Shown here in pieces: positions 1-7,861 of a DNA stretch of 64,000 nucleotides. This DNA is from Pontibacter aquaedesilientis. GTDB taxonomy: Bacteria > Bacteroidota > Bacteroidia > Cytophagales > Hymenobacteraceae. Position numbers and translations under genes: made by a program. The stretch covers positions 62,001-126,000 of the forward strand of contig NZ_JACXAJ010000006.1 of the NCBI RefSeq assembly GCF_014773225.1, in the 5' to 3' direction. Each line of letters starts with the position of its first letter. Position 1 is the first letter of the stretch. The notes under the pieces are model-generated. The model saw only the letters and a program-made list of their open reading frames with translations, searched no databases and was not told the DNA's origin.

Positions 1-138
1 ACGTTCCTCAGTCAGTCTTGTCTTCTTCATCGCCACGATGCGGAAGCCGCCTTCTTCAATCATTTTGGTAATGCCGCCAATGTGGTTTTCTGCTACCGCA
101 TCCGGCTTAATCATGGTAAATGTGATCTGTCCAGCCAT
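1..138 (-). CDS. ndk: Nucleoside-diphosphate kinase, N-terminal part (cut by window edge)
   Basis: The first 46 codons read from the start at 138 towards the window edge. The protein begins [15 protein letters not shown] and continues with AENHIGGI and [16 protein letters not shown], the standard Ndk N-terminus with the TMIKPDAV strand. Ndk transfers the gamma phosphate from ATP to nucleoside diphosphates through a phospho-histidine, which would lie beyond the edge and is not seen. A -7 box (TAATTTTG, 181-188, minus) lies about 43 bases upstream of the start. The gene is divergent from nrnA. The identification is firm although only about a third of the usual length is present. Confidence 0.95.
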   Translation of the reverse strand, partial: MAGQITFTMIKPDAVAENHIGGITKMIEEGGFRIVAMKKTRLTEER

Positions 139-180
139 GTCTATTTACTGTTAATGTGTGTATGTTTCTTTTTGAAGCTG

Positions 181-188
181 CAAAATTA
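181..188 (-). promoter_or_regulatory. -7 promoter box of ndk
   Basis: TAATTTTG followed by C on the minus strand fits the Bacteroidota -7 consensus TAnnTTTG. It lies 43 bases before the ndk start. No good -33 TTTG is visible at 19 bp. Confidence 0.55.
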
Positions 189-388
189 GCGCATTTAGCT
201 CAATTATAGCAGCAATTGGCTTATACTTTCTGTAAATATTTACGATAGGCTCCCTCCCGCTCTATTCAGGAAACGCCCCTACCAGGGCATTAAGCGTCTT
301 AAAAACGCTATTTTATTGTTTTAGAAGTTATTATTTCAGAAATTTGCGGCTTATATCCCTACTAATCAGCGGATTTATAACAAGCATT

Positions 389-1408
389 ATGCACGATATT
401 AATGCTCTCAAAGAGCTCCTGAGAGAACCTAAAGAGGTGATGATCACCACTCACCATAAACCTGACGCCGACGCACTTGGCTCGTCGCTGGGACTGGCTG
501 GCTATCTCAAAAAGTTGGGGCACCGTGTTACGGTGATCACCCCTTCTGACTACCCCACCTTCCTGACCTGGATGGAAGGCAACGACGATGTGCTGGTGTA
601 CTCCGAGAAAAACGACGCCCTGGTGCGCCGCATCATCGGCGAGTCACAGGTGATCTTCTGCCTTGACTTCTCCAACCTGTCGCGCATCAACGAGATGGGT
701 GACTATATCCGCGAAGCCAAAGGCACGAAAGTGCTGGTAGACCACCACCTGCAGCCCGAAGACTTTGCCGATCTGGATTTCTCCAACCCAAAGGCGGCGG
801 CTACTGCCGAGCTGGTTTACGACCTGATCAAGGCACTGGGCGACGGCGACATGATCGACACAGGTATAGGCGAGTGCCTTTATGCCGGCATCATGACCGA
901 CACGGGTTCTTTCCGCCATCCAAGTACCTCCAAAAACGTGCACCTGATCATAGCCGACCTGCTGCACATCGGGGTGAATACCTCCAACATACACCGCCTC
1001 ATCTACGACAGCTCATCGGAGTTACGCCTGCGTTTTCTGGGTTACGCCCTGAAGGACAAACTGGTGGTGCACCACGAGTATAAGACGGCTTACATTGCCA
1101 TCTCAGCTGACGAACTGAAAGCCTACGATTCCAAAACAGGCGATACAGAGGGGCTGGTGAATTTTGCGCTTTCCATTGAGGGCATTGTTTTTGCAGCCGT
1201 GATCATCGACCGCTCGCAGGCCGTGAAAATTTCTTTCCGCTCAGTGGGAGAATTTTCGGTAAACGATTTTGCCCGCGCCCACTTTAACGGTGGCGGACAC
1301 CGCAACGCGGCCGGTGGCATCTCCATCGATTCGTTGGAGGCGACTGTTGAGAAGTTCGAGCGCCTATTGCCGCAGTACAAAGATCAACTGCTGGCTTCTG
1401 TTAAGTAA
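389..1408 (+). CDS. nrnA: DHH-family phosphoesterase, NrnA-like oligoribonuclease / pAp phosphatase
   Basis: A 339-residue DHH/DHHA1 protein. Metal-binding motifs are visible in order: HHKPDADALGS near residues 22-32, the CLDFSN strand near 91-96, DHH at 118-120, and the DHHA1 glycine motif GGGHRNAAGG at 301-310. The family degrades short oligoribonucleotides and dephosphorylates 3'-phosphoadenosine 5'-phosphate in the cytoplasm. The frame is open back to a TTG at 344, but that TTG lies inside a probable -7 box, so the ATG at 389 (MHDINALKELL) is preferred. It is followed 25 bases later by two FKBP lipoprotein genes on the same strand. Confidence 0.93.
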   Translation: MHDINALKELLREPKEVMITTHHKPDADALGSSLGLAGYLKKLGHRVTVITPSDYPTFLTWMEGNDDVLVYSEKNDALVRRIIGESQVIFCLDFSNLSRINEMGDYIREAKGTKVLVDHHLQPEDFADLDFSNPKAAATAELVYDLIKALGDGDMIDTGIGECLYAGIMTDTGSFRHPSTSKNVHLIIADLLHIGVNTSNIHRLIYDSSSELRLRFLGYALKDKLVVHHEYKTAYIAISADELKAYDSKTGDTEGLVNFALSIEGIVFAAVIIDRSQAVKISFRSVGEFSVNDFARAHFNGGGHRNAAGGISIDSLEATVEKFERLLPQYKDQLLASVK

Positions 1409-1433
1409 CACAATATTATACCAACCATAATCC

Positions 1434-2441
1434 ATGCTATCTAAATCAAAATTTTTATTGCCGGTTCTGGCCGGTGCTCTTGCGTTCCAATCTTGCAACA
1501 AAGGAGCCGATGATAAATTTTATACTACGGCTGATGGCCTGTCTTATAGAATCTATGAGCAAAACGACAAAGGCGAGTATGAGAACCGCGGCGAAATAGA
1601 CGCCAACGACACAACCGGTGCCCGTATGGACCAGGTGGTGACCATGCACATGTCTTACCGCACTGAGAGCGACTCCCTGCTGTTTGACTCACGCCAGCAG
1701 AACCAACCGATCATGATCCCGGTAATGGAGCCTACTTTCAAAGGCAGCCTTGAGAATGCCCTCACCATGATGCGTGCCGGCGACAGCGGCGTGTTCAAGA
1801 TCAGCGCGGACTCCCTGTTTGCCAAGACCTTCAACCAGCCAATGCCTCCGTTCATCAAGCCTGGCTCACACTTCACCTTCTACCTGAAAGCGGAGAAAGT
1901 ACAGTCGAAAGAGGCTGCTATTGCTGACCAGCAGAAGATGTTTGAAGAGCAGATGGTAGCCCAGCAGGAGCGCGCCAAAGAGCAGATCAAAATCGACGAC
2001 GCCAAAATACAGGAGTACATCAAAGAAAAAGGTCTGAAGAACGTACAAAAGACTGATGCAGGTGTTTACTACGTGATCACGCAGCCTGGCAAAGGCGAGA
2101 AAGCCAAAGCCGGTGACAACGTATCGGTACACTACAAACTGTCTTTCCTGGATGGCAAAGAGCTGGAGTCTTCTTATGACAACCCGATGAACGGCGGTCA
2201 GCCTTTCACGTTCCCGCTTGGTCAGGGCCAGGTGATCCAGGGTTGGGACGATGGCATCGCGCAGCTGAGCAAAGGCAGCAAGGCGATCCTGCTTGTTCCT
2301 TCTCCGCTGGCTTACGGCGAGCAGGCACGCGGCGAGCAAATGCCGGCCAACTCTATCCTGCGTTTCGACGTGGAGCTTGTTGATATTGCCAAAGCCGCAT
2401 CTGCGCCTGATGCTCAACCAGGCATGGGCAACAAAAAATAA
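1434..2441 (+). CDS. FKBP-type peptidyl-prolyl isomerase lipoprotein with two FKBP-like regions
   Basis: A 335-residue lipoprotein. The signal peptide ends in the lipobox AFQSC (Cys21). Residues about 60-155 resemble a degenerate FKBP domain. After a helical linker rich in Gln, Glu and Lys, a canonical FKBP fold occupies about residues 223-320, with VHYKLSFLDG, VIQGWDDGI and the LAYGE loop. It probably catalyses proline isomerisation of exported proteins at the periplasmic side of a membrane. It is probably cotranscribed with nrnA and the next FKBP gene. In flavobacteria a similar lipoprotein near nrnA is the gliding protein GldI, but I cannot establish that equivalence here. Confidence 0.88.
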   Translation: MLSKSKFLLPVLAGALAFQSCNKGADDKFYTTADGLSYRIYEQNDKGEYENRGEIDANDTTGARMDQVVTMHMSYRTESDSLLFDSRQQNQPIMIPVMEPTFKGSLENALTMMRAGDSGVFKISADSLFAKTFNQPMPPFIKPGSHFTFYLKAEKVQSKEAAIADQQKMFEEQMVAQQERAKEQIKIDDAKIQEYIKEKGLKNVQKTDAGVYYVITQPGKGEKAKAGDNVSVHYKLSFLDGKELESSYDNPMNGGQPFTFPLGQGQVIQGWDDGIAQLSKGSKAILLVPSPLAYGEQARGEQMPANSILRFDVELVDIAKAASAPDAQPGMGNKK

Positions 2442-2465
2442 TCCGATCACCTCTTATCTCTTCTT

Positions 2466-3011
2466 ATGAACCTGACTACCAAAAGCAAAGCGACTAACGG
2501 TCTGCTAGCGAAAGTACTCCTATTCTTCGTCATTGTGGTTTCATTCGCTGCCTGCAAAGAGCAGGAGTTTCAGAACCCGTATTACCAGACGCCAGAGCAG
2601 CGGGAGGAGCAGAAGAAGATTGACGAAGAGACGATCCGCAAATATTTCCGGACGAACAAAGTGGACACCACTGCCGTGCAGCGGACAAACAGCGGCCTTT
2701 ACCACCTGACTTTAGAGGCAGGCAACGGCGATCTGGTAAAGCTGGGGCAGCGTGCGGAAGTACACTATATTGGCTGGACTGTAAATGGCTCTAAGTTTGA
2801 CTCCTCTTACGAAAGAGGGCAGTCTTTCTCATTTGTGGTAGGCGCCGGAAGTGTGATCAAAGGCTGGGACGAAGGCTTGCAACTGATGCGCGTAGGCGAA
2901 ACGGCCAAGCTGTTTATACCCTCCTACCTGGGTTACGGCTTTTACGGCAGCAGCTCTATACCTCCGAATGCCGTGCTGATCTTTGAGATCAAAGTGCTGA
3001 GCGCACGCTAG
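2466..3011 (+). CDS. FKBP-type peptidyl-prolyl isomerase lipoprotein (GldI-like)
   Basis: A 181-residue lipoprotein with signal peptide and lipobox VSFAAC (Cys30). A helical spacer (about 45-75) is followed by one FKBP domain (about 95-181) containing AEVHYIGWTVNG, FDSSYERGQ, VIKGWDEGL and the IPPNAVLIFEI strand. It lies 24 bases after the larger FKBP gene, so the pair probably forms one transcript ending at the strong hairpin at 3031-3065. The size and arrangement match the gliding-associated isomerase GldI, but ordinary envelope FKBP lipoproteins look the same, so the gliding role is only a possibility. Confidence 0.87.
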   Translation: MNLTTKSKATNGLLAKVLLFFVIVVSFAACKEQEFQNPYYQTPEQREEQKKIDEETIRKYFRTNKVDTTAVQRTNSGLYHLTLEAGNGDLVKLGQRAEVHYIGWTVNGSKFDSSYERGQSFSFVVGAGSVIKGWDEGLQLMRVGETAKLFIPSYLGYGFYGSSSIPPNAVLIFEIKVLSAR

Positions 3012-3030
3012 GCTGTAGTCAATTCATTAA

Positions 3031-3069
3031 CAGGAAGGGCGATGTAAATTACATCGCCCTTCCTGTTTT
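3031..3069. terminator. Bidirectional terminator between converging FKBP gene and recO
   Basis: A perfect inverted repeat with 17-base arms (3031-3047 and 3049-3065, CAGGAAGGGCGATGTAA and its complement) is followed by TTTTA. It sits exactly between a plus-strand stop (3011) and a minus-strand stop (3068), so it can serve both transcripts. Confidence 0.85.
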
Positions 3070-3778
3070 AGCCCAATACCTCCGAGAGTATCGCCAGTGA
3101 TTTTATCTCACCCAGTCGCTCCACGTGCAGTTGGTAGTAGCGTATGAGGATCGAGAGCATTTCGCGGCGCACCTTCCCGTTGGGTATAGCCGCCTGTTGC
3201 GGGTTTTGCAGCAACTGGTCGAAGTACACCTCGTAGGCCTGCAGCGCCAGCACCGGCGGCGCCCCGGTATTGGACTGCGCATTGGCTGAGAAGGCCACCT
3301 GCTCAATGATCTCAGCCGCATTGCTAGGACCGAACCCCAGATGATGGCTCAAATGCAGCAGAAAGACCAGGTGAAAATTCTCGAAATGCTCCGTCAGTTC
3401 ATCAAACTCGATGATGGCGTTGTAAAGAAAGTGAAACAGCGCCGGGTTTTCCTCCTCCTCCTTCACCGTGCGCGATACCATTTCTGACAAAAACAGCAGG
3501 ATGCTGCTCTTCAGAATATTGAAAGGGATAGATGAGAAGGGGTAGGCGCTTTTATATTCAGAGATCCGTGTCAGTCCGCCCTTGTGCGAGGTATAGACCA
3601 CCATGTCGAGCAGCGTGAAAGGCTGGAAGAGGGCAATGCGGGAACCAGGGCCTTTTTTGCGCACACTGTTCACGATGTACGACTGCACCCCCAACTGCTC
3701 GGTGTATACCTTGGCGATGATGGACGACTCACGGAACTTGATATAGTTCAGGACGATGCCTCTTGTTTTGACTAACAT
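3068..3778 (-). CDS. recO: DNA repair protein RecO
   Basis: A 236-residue protein beginning MLVKTRGIVLNYIKFRESS, the typical N-terminal OB-fold of RecO, with YSYIVNSVRKKGP-like strands and a C-terminal helical part (LFLSEMVSRTV, FLLHLSHHLGFGP). RecO anneals SSB-coated single strands and loads RecA with RecR in the RecF pathway. The frame stays open upstream to 3979, but the start at 3778 has a GGAAG sequence just before it and matches the family length. The extra upstream part covers an intergenic stretch dense in AGGTATAG motifs. Confidence 0.9.
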   Translation of the reverse strand: MLVKTRGIVLNYIKFRESSIIAKVYTEQLGVQSYIVNSVRKKGPGSRIALFQPFTLLDMVVYTSHKGGLTRISEYKSAYPFSSIPFNILKSSILLFLSEMVSRTVKEEEENPALFHFLYNAIIEFDELTEHFENFHLVFLLHLSHHLGFGPSNAAEIIEQVAFSANAQSNTGAPPVLALQAYEVYFDQLLQNPQQAAIPNGKVRREMLSILIRYYQLHVERLGEIKSLAILSEVLG

Positions 3779-4041
3779 TTCTTCCAGTACGGCTATTTCA
3801 CTGATACAGGTTTGCTTGCCTCTAAGGCCGGAAAGGCGCAGCAGGTATAGCTGGGTGCCGGCATATGCAACTGTCAACCCGCTCGCTATACCTACACAGA
3901 TCTGCCCATAACCCGGCAAGCCCCTGAAAGCAAAACCAGGCAGGCCTGCAGGTATAGCGGCAGTGGCCTGGGTTGTCACTTCCAGTTAAGAGGGCGTGCT
4001 TTGGCAAGTATATAATGGGAGAAACAGGTATAGCGCCTGGC
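3779..4041. repeat. Intergenic stretch with four AGGTATAG motif copies
   Basis: 263 bases between recO and the thymidine kinase gene. AGGTATAG occurs at about 3842, 3950 and 4026, and its complement CTATACCT at about 3888. No convincing gene lies here. The long upstream extension of the recO frame is probably not translated. Confidence 0.6.
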
Positions 4042-4632
4042 TTATTTCTTCTTGAGACCTTCCTGAAAGCAATGGCGGCACCGGGCTTCGTAAGATTCTG
4101 TCTCGCCGAGCAGTACCTGGTGCTCCGAAATCGCATTCCGATAAGAGTATGTAGCAATATCGCCGCACTGCACGCAAATGGCATGCACTTTTGTCACGTA
4201 CTCCGCCACAGCCATCAGCGCCGGCATCGGCCCGAAGGGCTTGCCCAGATAGTCCATGTCGAGGCCGGCGGCGATCACCCGCACGCCGCTGTTGGCCAGC
4301 TTCACGCATACCTCGGCCAGGCCCTCATCAAAAAACTGGGCTTCATCTATACCTACCACATCGCAACTGCCACCCAGCAGCAGCATATCCTGCGCAAAGT
4401 CTATCGGCGTGGAGCGTATGGCATTGGCGTTGTGCGACACCACATCTTCGTCATGGTAGCGTTTGTCGATGGTTGGTTTGAAAATCTCTACCTTTTGCTT
4501 GGCGATTTTGGCCCGGTTGAGCCTGCGGATAAGCTCTTCCGTTTTGCCCGAGAACATTGACCCGCAGATCACCTCTATCCACCCTCTTCTGATTGCGTGG
4601 TTATCATTTCCCACGCGCGGTTCTATAAACAT
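4042..4632 (-). CDS. tdk: Thymidine kinase (type II, TK1-like)
   Basis: A 196-residue TK1-type kinase. It has the P-loop GSMFSGKT at residues 24-31, the DEAQFF motif at 96-101 with its catalytic glutamate region, and two zinc pairs, CVQC at 153-156 and CRHC at 185-188. It phosphorylates thymidine to dTMP in the salvage pathway. Length and all key motifs are normal for the family. The N-terminus [11 protein letters not shown] is short and typical for Bacteroidota. Upstream lies an AT-rich 125-base gap before a ferredoxin gene on the same strand. Confidence 0.96.
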   Translation of the reverse strand: MFIEPRVGNDNHAIRRGWIEVICGSMFSGKTEELIRRLNRAKIAKQKVEIFKPTIDKRYHDEDVVSHNANAIRSTPIDFAQDMLLLGGSCDVVGIDEAQFFDEGLAEVCVKLANSGVRVIAAGLDMDYLGKPFGPMPALMAVAEYVTKVHAICVQCGDIATYSYRNAISEHQVLLGETESYEARCRHCFQEGLKKK

Positions 4633-4757
4633 CTATTTATTAAAATGGCTAAATTCCGTTGATTGTTATTCGTTGTTCGTTGATTGTCAGGTGCACGATT
4701 CGGACAGGTCGCGACCTGTGCCTGCAAGCCACTTTAACTTCTAAACTCTTAAACTTT

Positions 4758-5081
4758 CTAACTACTGTATTGCATGTGCGGCAGCATGGTCTGTTGTGGC
4801 ACGCTGCCCCGGGCATCTCCATGCTCCAATGTACATTGGCAGGTCAGTCTTTCGTTATCCTTTAGGCGGTCGTTGTTCCGGTAGCGCTCTTCGTTTGCCG
4901 TTAGCGGACCGAAGTGCTCCATCCCTTCTTGCACTATTATGCGACAGGTGGTGCAGCGCCCTTTCCCTCCGCAGGCATGCATCCAGTCGATGCCGGCGTC
5001 CTGAAGGGCTTGCAGCAGCGTTTGACCGGGAGCAACCTCCACTTCACAATCATGCAGGTTTTGCACGGTTAACTTTGGCAT
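4758..5081 (-). CDS. 2Fe-2S ferredoxin
   Basis: A 107-residue plant-type 2Fe-2S ferredoxin. The cluster ligands are visible as Cys37 (HACGGKGRC), Cys43, Cys46 (CTTC) and Cys81 or Cys83 (LTCQC). It would act as a soluble electron carrier, but no partner reductase is nearby. The frame extends to 5126, but that would overlap the divergent gene at 5116. The internal start MPKLTVQNLHDCEV at 5081 fits the family. The last 20 residues after the final cysteine (to MQYSS) look like a poorly conserved tail. Confidence 0.9.
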   Translation of the reverse strand: MPKLTVQNLHDCEVEVAPGQTLLQALQDAGIDWMHACGGKGRCTTCRIIVQEGMEHFGPLTANEERYRNNDRLKDNERLTCQCTLEHGDARGSVPQQTMLPHMQYSS

Positions 5082-5115
5082 ATTATTTATAACTTTACGA
5101 GAGAAAGCGATACCA

Positions 5116-6225
5116 ATGGAAGACAAATATAATCAATTACGCCTGGAACGTTACAGCAAAGAGCTGGCAAATCTGCTTTGTGACCGTCACTTTGCAGCCC
5201 ACGATACCATCAATGGTCCTCAGCTGATTGGCTTTACGCCTATCAAACAGATCAATCTTTTTGTGATCAAGGAACTGCTGCTCAAGTGGCACCACGAAAT
5301 GGCCAACCTCCGCAGCCCTTATTTCGACTATGAGCACGAAGAAGTAAAGGAGGCCCTGCTCAATTTCATGAATGTGCTCTCGCGCAAGATCCTCATCAAG
5401 CGTGACGCTTTTGAGCCGCTGCTGCAAAAGGCCATTTACGACACGTTCCTGCTCAAACTGGCCCCGGCGGCAACATTCGAGGAAAAATTCCTGCGCATAC
5501 AGGAGGAGATCACCCTGCCGAAACTGCAGGAAAACCTCAAGTACATCGACCTTGACAAAGCTTTGTTCTCCGGATTTGTGGGTACGCTTTCGCCATCCAA
5601 CCGCGACCGCGACTACATCCTGAGCCGCTTCAGGCTATACCTGAACGCCAACAAAGAAAGCATTGCCCCTCTGTCTGAACTGGTGGCCACTTTCAACAGC
5701 CTGCTGCCTATCACAGAGGAAGAGATTTGCCAGGCAGCACCACAGGCACCAAGCCTGGCAGCCTATGCGGCAAAACCTACTCCTGCAGCCCCAGTGGAGG
5801 AAAAAGACGTGGTAGCGCCCATCCATATGGCACAACGGGAGGCTTCGGCTCCAGTGGCAGCAGCCACAAGGCCAGCAGCCGTAGCCGACAGCAACCTCAA
5901 CGAGCGCTTCCGGGCTGAGCGACCGACCATGAATGAGAAATTCAGCAAACCGGTTTCGTCTTCTGTGGCCGACTCACTGAGCAACCGGAAGATAGAGTCA
6001 CTCAAGAACTCCATCTCCATTAACCAGCGATTCAGCTTTATCAATGAGTTGTTCGACGGCGACAACATGACCTACTACCATACCATCCAGAAACTGGACG
6101 AATACAACAACCCGGACGAGGCTCGGCATTTTGTGCTGCATGAGCTCTCTCACAAGTATGACTGGAGCAAAAAGCAGGAAAATGTCAGCAAACTAATCCG
6201 GTTGATTGAGCGAAAATTTGCCTGA
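5116..6225 (+). CDS. Uncharacterised protein with conserved C-terminal helical domain
   Basis: A 369-residue soluble protein with no recognised enzyme motif. The N-terminal 200 residues are helical. Residues about 210-275 form a low-complexity linker rich in Ala, Pro and Val. The C-terminal 75 residues (INQRFSFINELFDGDN, then a helix ending KYDWSKKQENV) match a small domain I recognise from many uncharacterised Bacteroidota proteins, where it follows such linkers. Its function is not known to me. It is divergent from the ferredoxin gene, with about 34 bases between starts, and ends at a good terminator (6242-6275). Confidence 0.75.
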   Translation: MEDKYNQLRLERYSKELANLLCDRHFAAHDTINGPQLIGFTPIKQINLFVIKELLLKWHHEMANLRSPYFDYEHEEVKEALLNFMNVLSRKILIKRDAFEPLLQKAIYDTFLLKLAPAATFEEKFLRIQEEITLPKLQENLKYIDLDKALFSGFVGTLSPSNRDRDYILSRFRLYLNANKESIAPLSELVATFNSLLPITEEEICQAAPQAPSLAAYAAKPTPAAPVEEKDVVAPIHMAQREASAPVAAATRPAAVADSNLNERFRAERPTMNEKFSKPVSSSVADSLSNRKIESLKNSISINQRFSFINELFDGDNMTYYHTIQKLDEYNNPDEARHFVLHELSHKYDWSKKQENVSKLIRLIERKFA

Positions 6226-6241
6226 TAACAACCCGATACCT

Positions 6242-6275
6242 AAAAAAGGCCTCTCTCCGGAGCAGGCCTTTTTTT
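6242..6275 (+). terminator. Rho-independent terminator
   Basis: AAAAAAGGCCT and AGGCCTTTTTTT form an 11-bp stem (6242-6252 with 6264-6274) ending in a long T run, 16 bases after the stop at 6225. Confidence 0.88.
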
Positions 6276-6529
6276 ATTGGCAGGTATAGGCTTTACATTC
6301 AAGCCACTACCGCGAGCAACTGCTTTCGCAAAAAAATAATTCGGCTTTGGGCTTACCCGAAGCATTGCAAATAAGCGGGCTAAGCATTATTTATGCAGTT
6401 TCTTTGGTGTTTGCTAACGTACGATGCGCCGTTTTTCTGAATCTGTTGCGCCTCAAATCAGTATACTTTATGCAACAACCAGCGAGCAGGAGCGCGTACA
6501 AACCATTATAAATAACCTTATTATCAGCC
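6276..6529. other. Intergenic region upstream of the acidic small protein gene
   Basis: One AGGTATAG copy (about 6282) lies near the start of this gap. A possible weak promoter (TACTTTAT near 6463) precedes the gene at 6530. No gene or further structure could be supported. Confidence 0.4.
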
Positions 6530-6916
6530 ATGAGAGACGAGTTCGACTACGATGACGATTTAAACTACAGCTTCGATGACGAAGAAGAGGAGGATGACTT
6601 CGGGATGACTTTCGAAGAAGATTTATATCTGATGATACGGGAGAAACTCCGCGACACCATTCAGGAGTTCAAGAGCGACTATCCGGCCCTGAAAAAACTT
6701 GAGACGCATGTAACAAGCTTTAAGGTGAATGCCAAAAACACCGATGACGCTAAGTTCTACCCATTGGCCGCCAAACTGCTGAGCGAGCATATCAAGCCGC
6801 TCACCAATGACTCAGAAGAAATATTGGAAATTTACGAGAATATGCAGGCTGATATCGCTCGGTTCAAAAACCAGCGGGCCCATGGCCATGAAGGCGATTT
6901 TTACCTGACCGCCTAG
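6530..6916 (+). CDS. Uncharacterised acidic protein
   Basis: A 128-residue protein whose first 35 residues are almost all Asp, Glu, Tyr and Phe (DEFDYDDDLNYSFDDEEEEDDFG). A helical part follows, with a central FKVNAKNTDDAKFYPLAAKLL stretch. There is no signal peptide or membrane segment. Codon use and base composition look like the neighbours, and a terminator follows 24 bases after the stop, so it is a credible gene. I do not recognise a family with known function. The acidic N-terminus suggests a binding partner of basic protein or mimicry of nucleic acid, but this is speculation. Confidence 0.7.
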   Translation: MRDEFDYDDDLNYSFDDEEEEDDFGMTFEEDLYLMIREKLRDTIQEFKSDYPALKKLETHVTSFKVNAKNTDDAKFYPLAAKLLSEHIKPLTNDSEEILEIYENMQADIARFKNQRAHGHEGDFYLTA

Positions 6917-6940
6917 TCCTTACCGGGCAAAAAAATTCAA

Positions 6941-6975
6941 AAAAAGCCATCCTGTGTTATCGGGATGGCTTTTTC
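6941..6975 (+). terminator. Rho-independent terminator
   Basis: AAAAAGCCATCC (6941-6952) pairs with GGATGGCTTTTT (6963-6974), with a ten-base loop and T run, just after the acidic protein gene. Confidence 0.88.
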
Positions 6976-7141
6976 TATATATAAATATAAAAATCTATAA
7001 ATTTATTTGACAACCCATTAAACCTGAGGGCTCATTTATTATCTAAGCAGACAAATAATCGTAGTAATAATGCTACCCGGTTGCAATTATAACTTTACAA
7101 AGACAGCCAATTGCAGCTATCGTAGATGCATTAATATTTTT

Positions 7142-7149
7142 TATCTTTG
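7142..7149 (+). promoter_or_regulatory. -7 promoter box upstream of the PH-like membrane protein
   Basis: TATCTTTG matches TAnnTTTG. It lies 128 bases before the start at 7277, in an AT-rich stretch (6976-7140) that shows no gene. No clear -33 element was seen. Confidence 0.45.
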
Positions 7150-7276
7150 TCTCAGATTTGCATGCAACCATTTGGTGCGCCAAGGAATCTTGGATACAGA
7201 GCAACACCAATAAAAAGCTGTGATACACGCGCTACGCCTACATACGAAAATAAACAAACTTAATACTCCATCCGGT

Positions 7277-7744
7277 ATGGCAGTAACAAAATTACTTGAT
7301 GGGGAGAGGTACCTTATCCAGACAGTGGACAAGAAGCTTACCTTGACGACGCACCGTGTTATACAGCGTCAGTTAAACTGGTTTGCTCGCAGCAGCAAAG
7401 CCATTATGCTGGAGGACATTACGTCCTGGCAGATCAAGGCTACGGGCAAGCCCCTCTACTTGGTAGCCAGCGTTGCAGCCACGCTCTTCGTTTATTTCAA
7501 TGATTCTTTCGCCTTGCTCGGCGGTTTCTTTCTGATGCTATACCTGATGACGCGCCAGCACCGCATACACATTGAGTCGCCCTATACCACTCTGGTGCTT
7601 CCGATAGAGGATGTGGAGGAGAACAGGCTGAGCAGTATGGTAGAACTGGTGCGGCAGGCTAAGCACGAACGGGTAGCCACCCTAAAGGCCACTAAAATGC
7701 CTGACACCCCGATATTCGAGACAGAACACAGAAGAAGCGCCTAG
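7277..7744 (+). CDS. Small membrane protein with PH-like domain (uncharacterised)
   Basis: A 155-residue protein beginning MAVTKLLDGERYLIQTVD. Residues about 15-50 (LTLTTHRVIQ then MLEDITSWQI) look like the first half of a bacterial PH-like domain. Two adjacent membrane helices follow (about 57-72 and 78-93). The second half (HRIHIESPYTTLVLPIEDVEENRLSSMVELVRQA) resembles the closing strands and helix. It probably sits in the inner membrane with a cytoplasmic PH-like fold. The GTG at 7220 is an alternative but less likely start. The stop codon lies inside the loop of a terminator hairpin. Confidence 0.7.
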   Translation: MAVTKLLDGERYLIQTVDKKLTLTTHRVIQRQLNWFARSSKAIMLEDITSWQIKATGKPLYLVASVAATLFVYFNDSFALLGGFFLMLYLMTRQHRIHIESPYTTLVLPIEDVEENRLSSMVELVRQAKHERVATLKATKMPDTPIFETEHRRSA

Positions 7745-7756
7745 GGCGCTTTTTTC
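7735..7756 (+). terminator. Terminator overlapping the stop codon
   Basis: AAGCGCC (7735-7741), loop TAG (7742-7744, the stop codon itself) and GGCGCTT plus T run (7745-7756) form a compact intrinsic terminator. Confidence 0.75.
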
Positions 7757-7861
7757 ATGTTTGGTCCTCCCTCATTTGCCTTCCGCTGCAGGCTGGCGGT
7801 CAATTAATTGCGCCCGTCCCCCAGAATCGCTATATTTAAGGCCTTTAAACGCATTTGACGT

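Noticed and set aside
3779..3979. N-terminal extension of RecO by 67 residues
   Set aside because: The extension has no counterpart in RecO, runs through repeated motif copies, and a better start with GGAAG lies at 3778.
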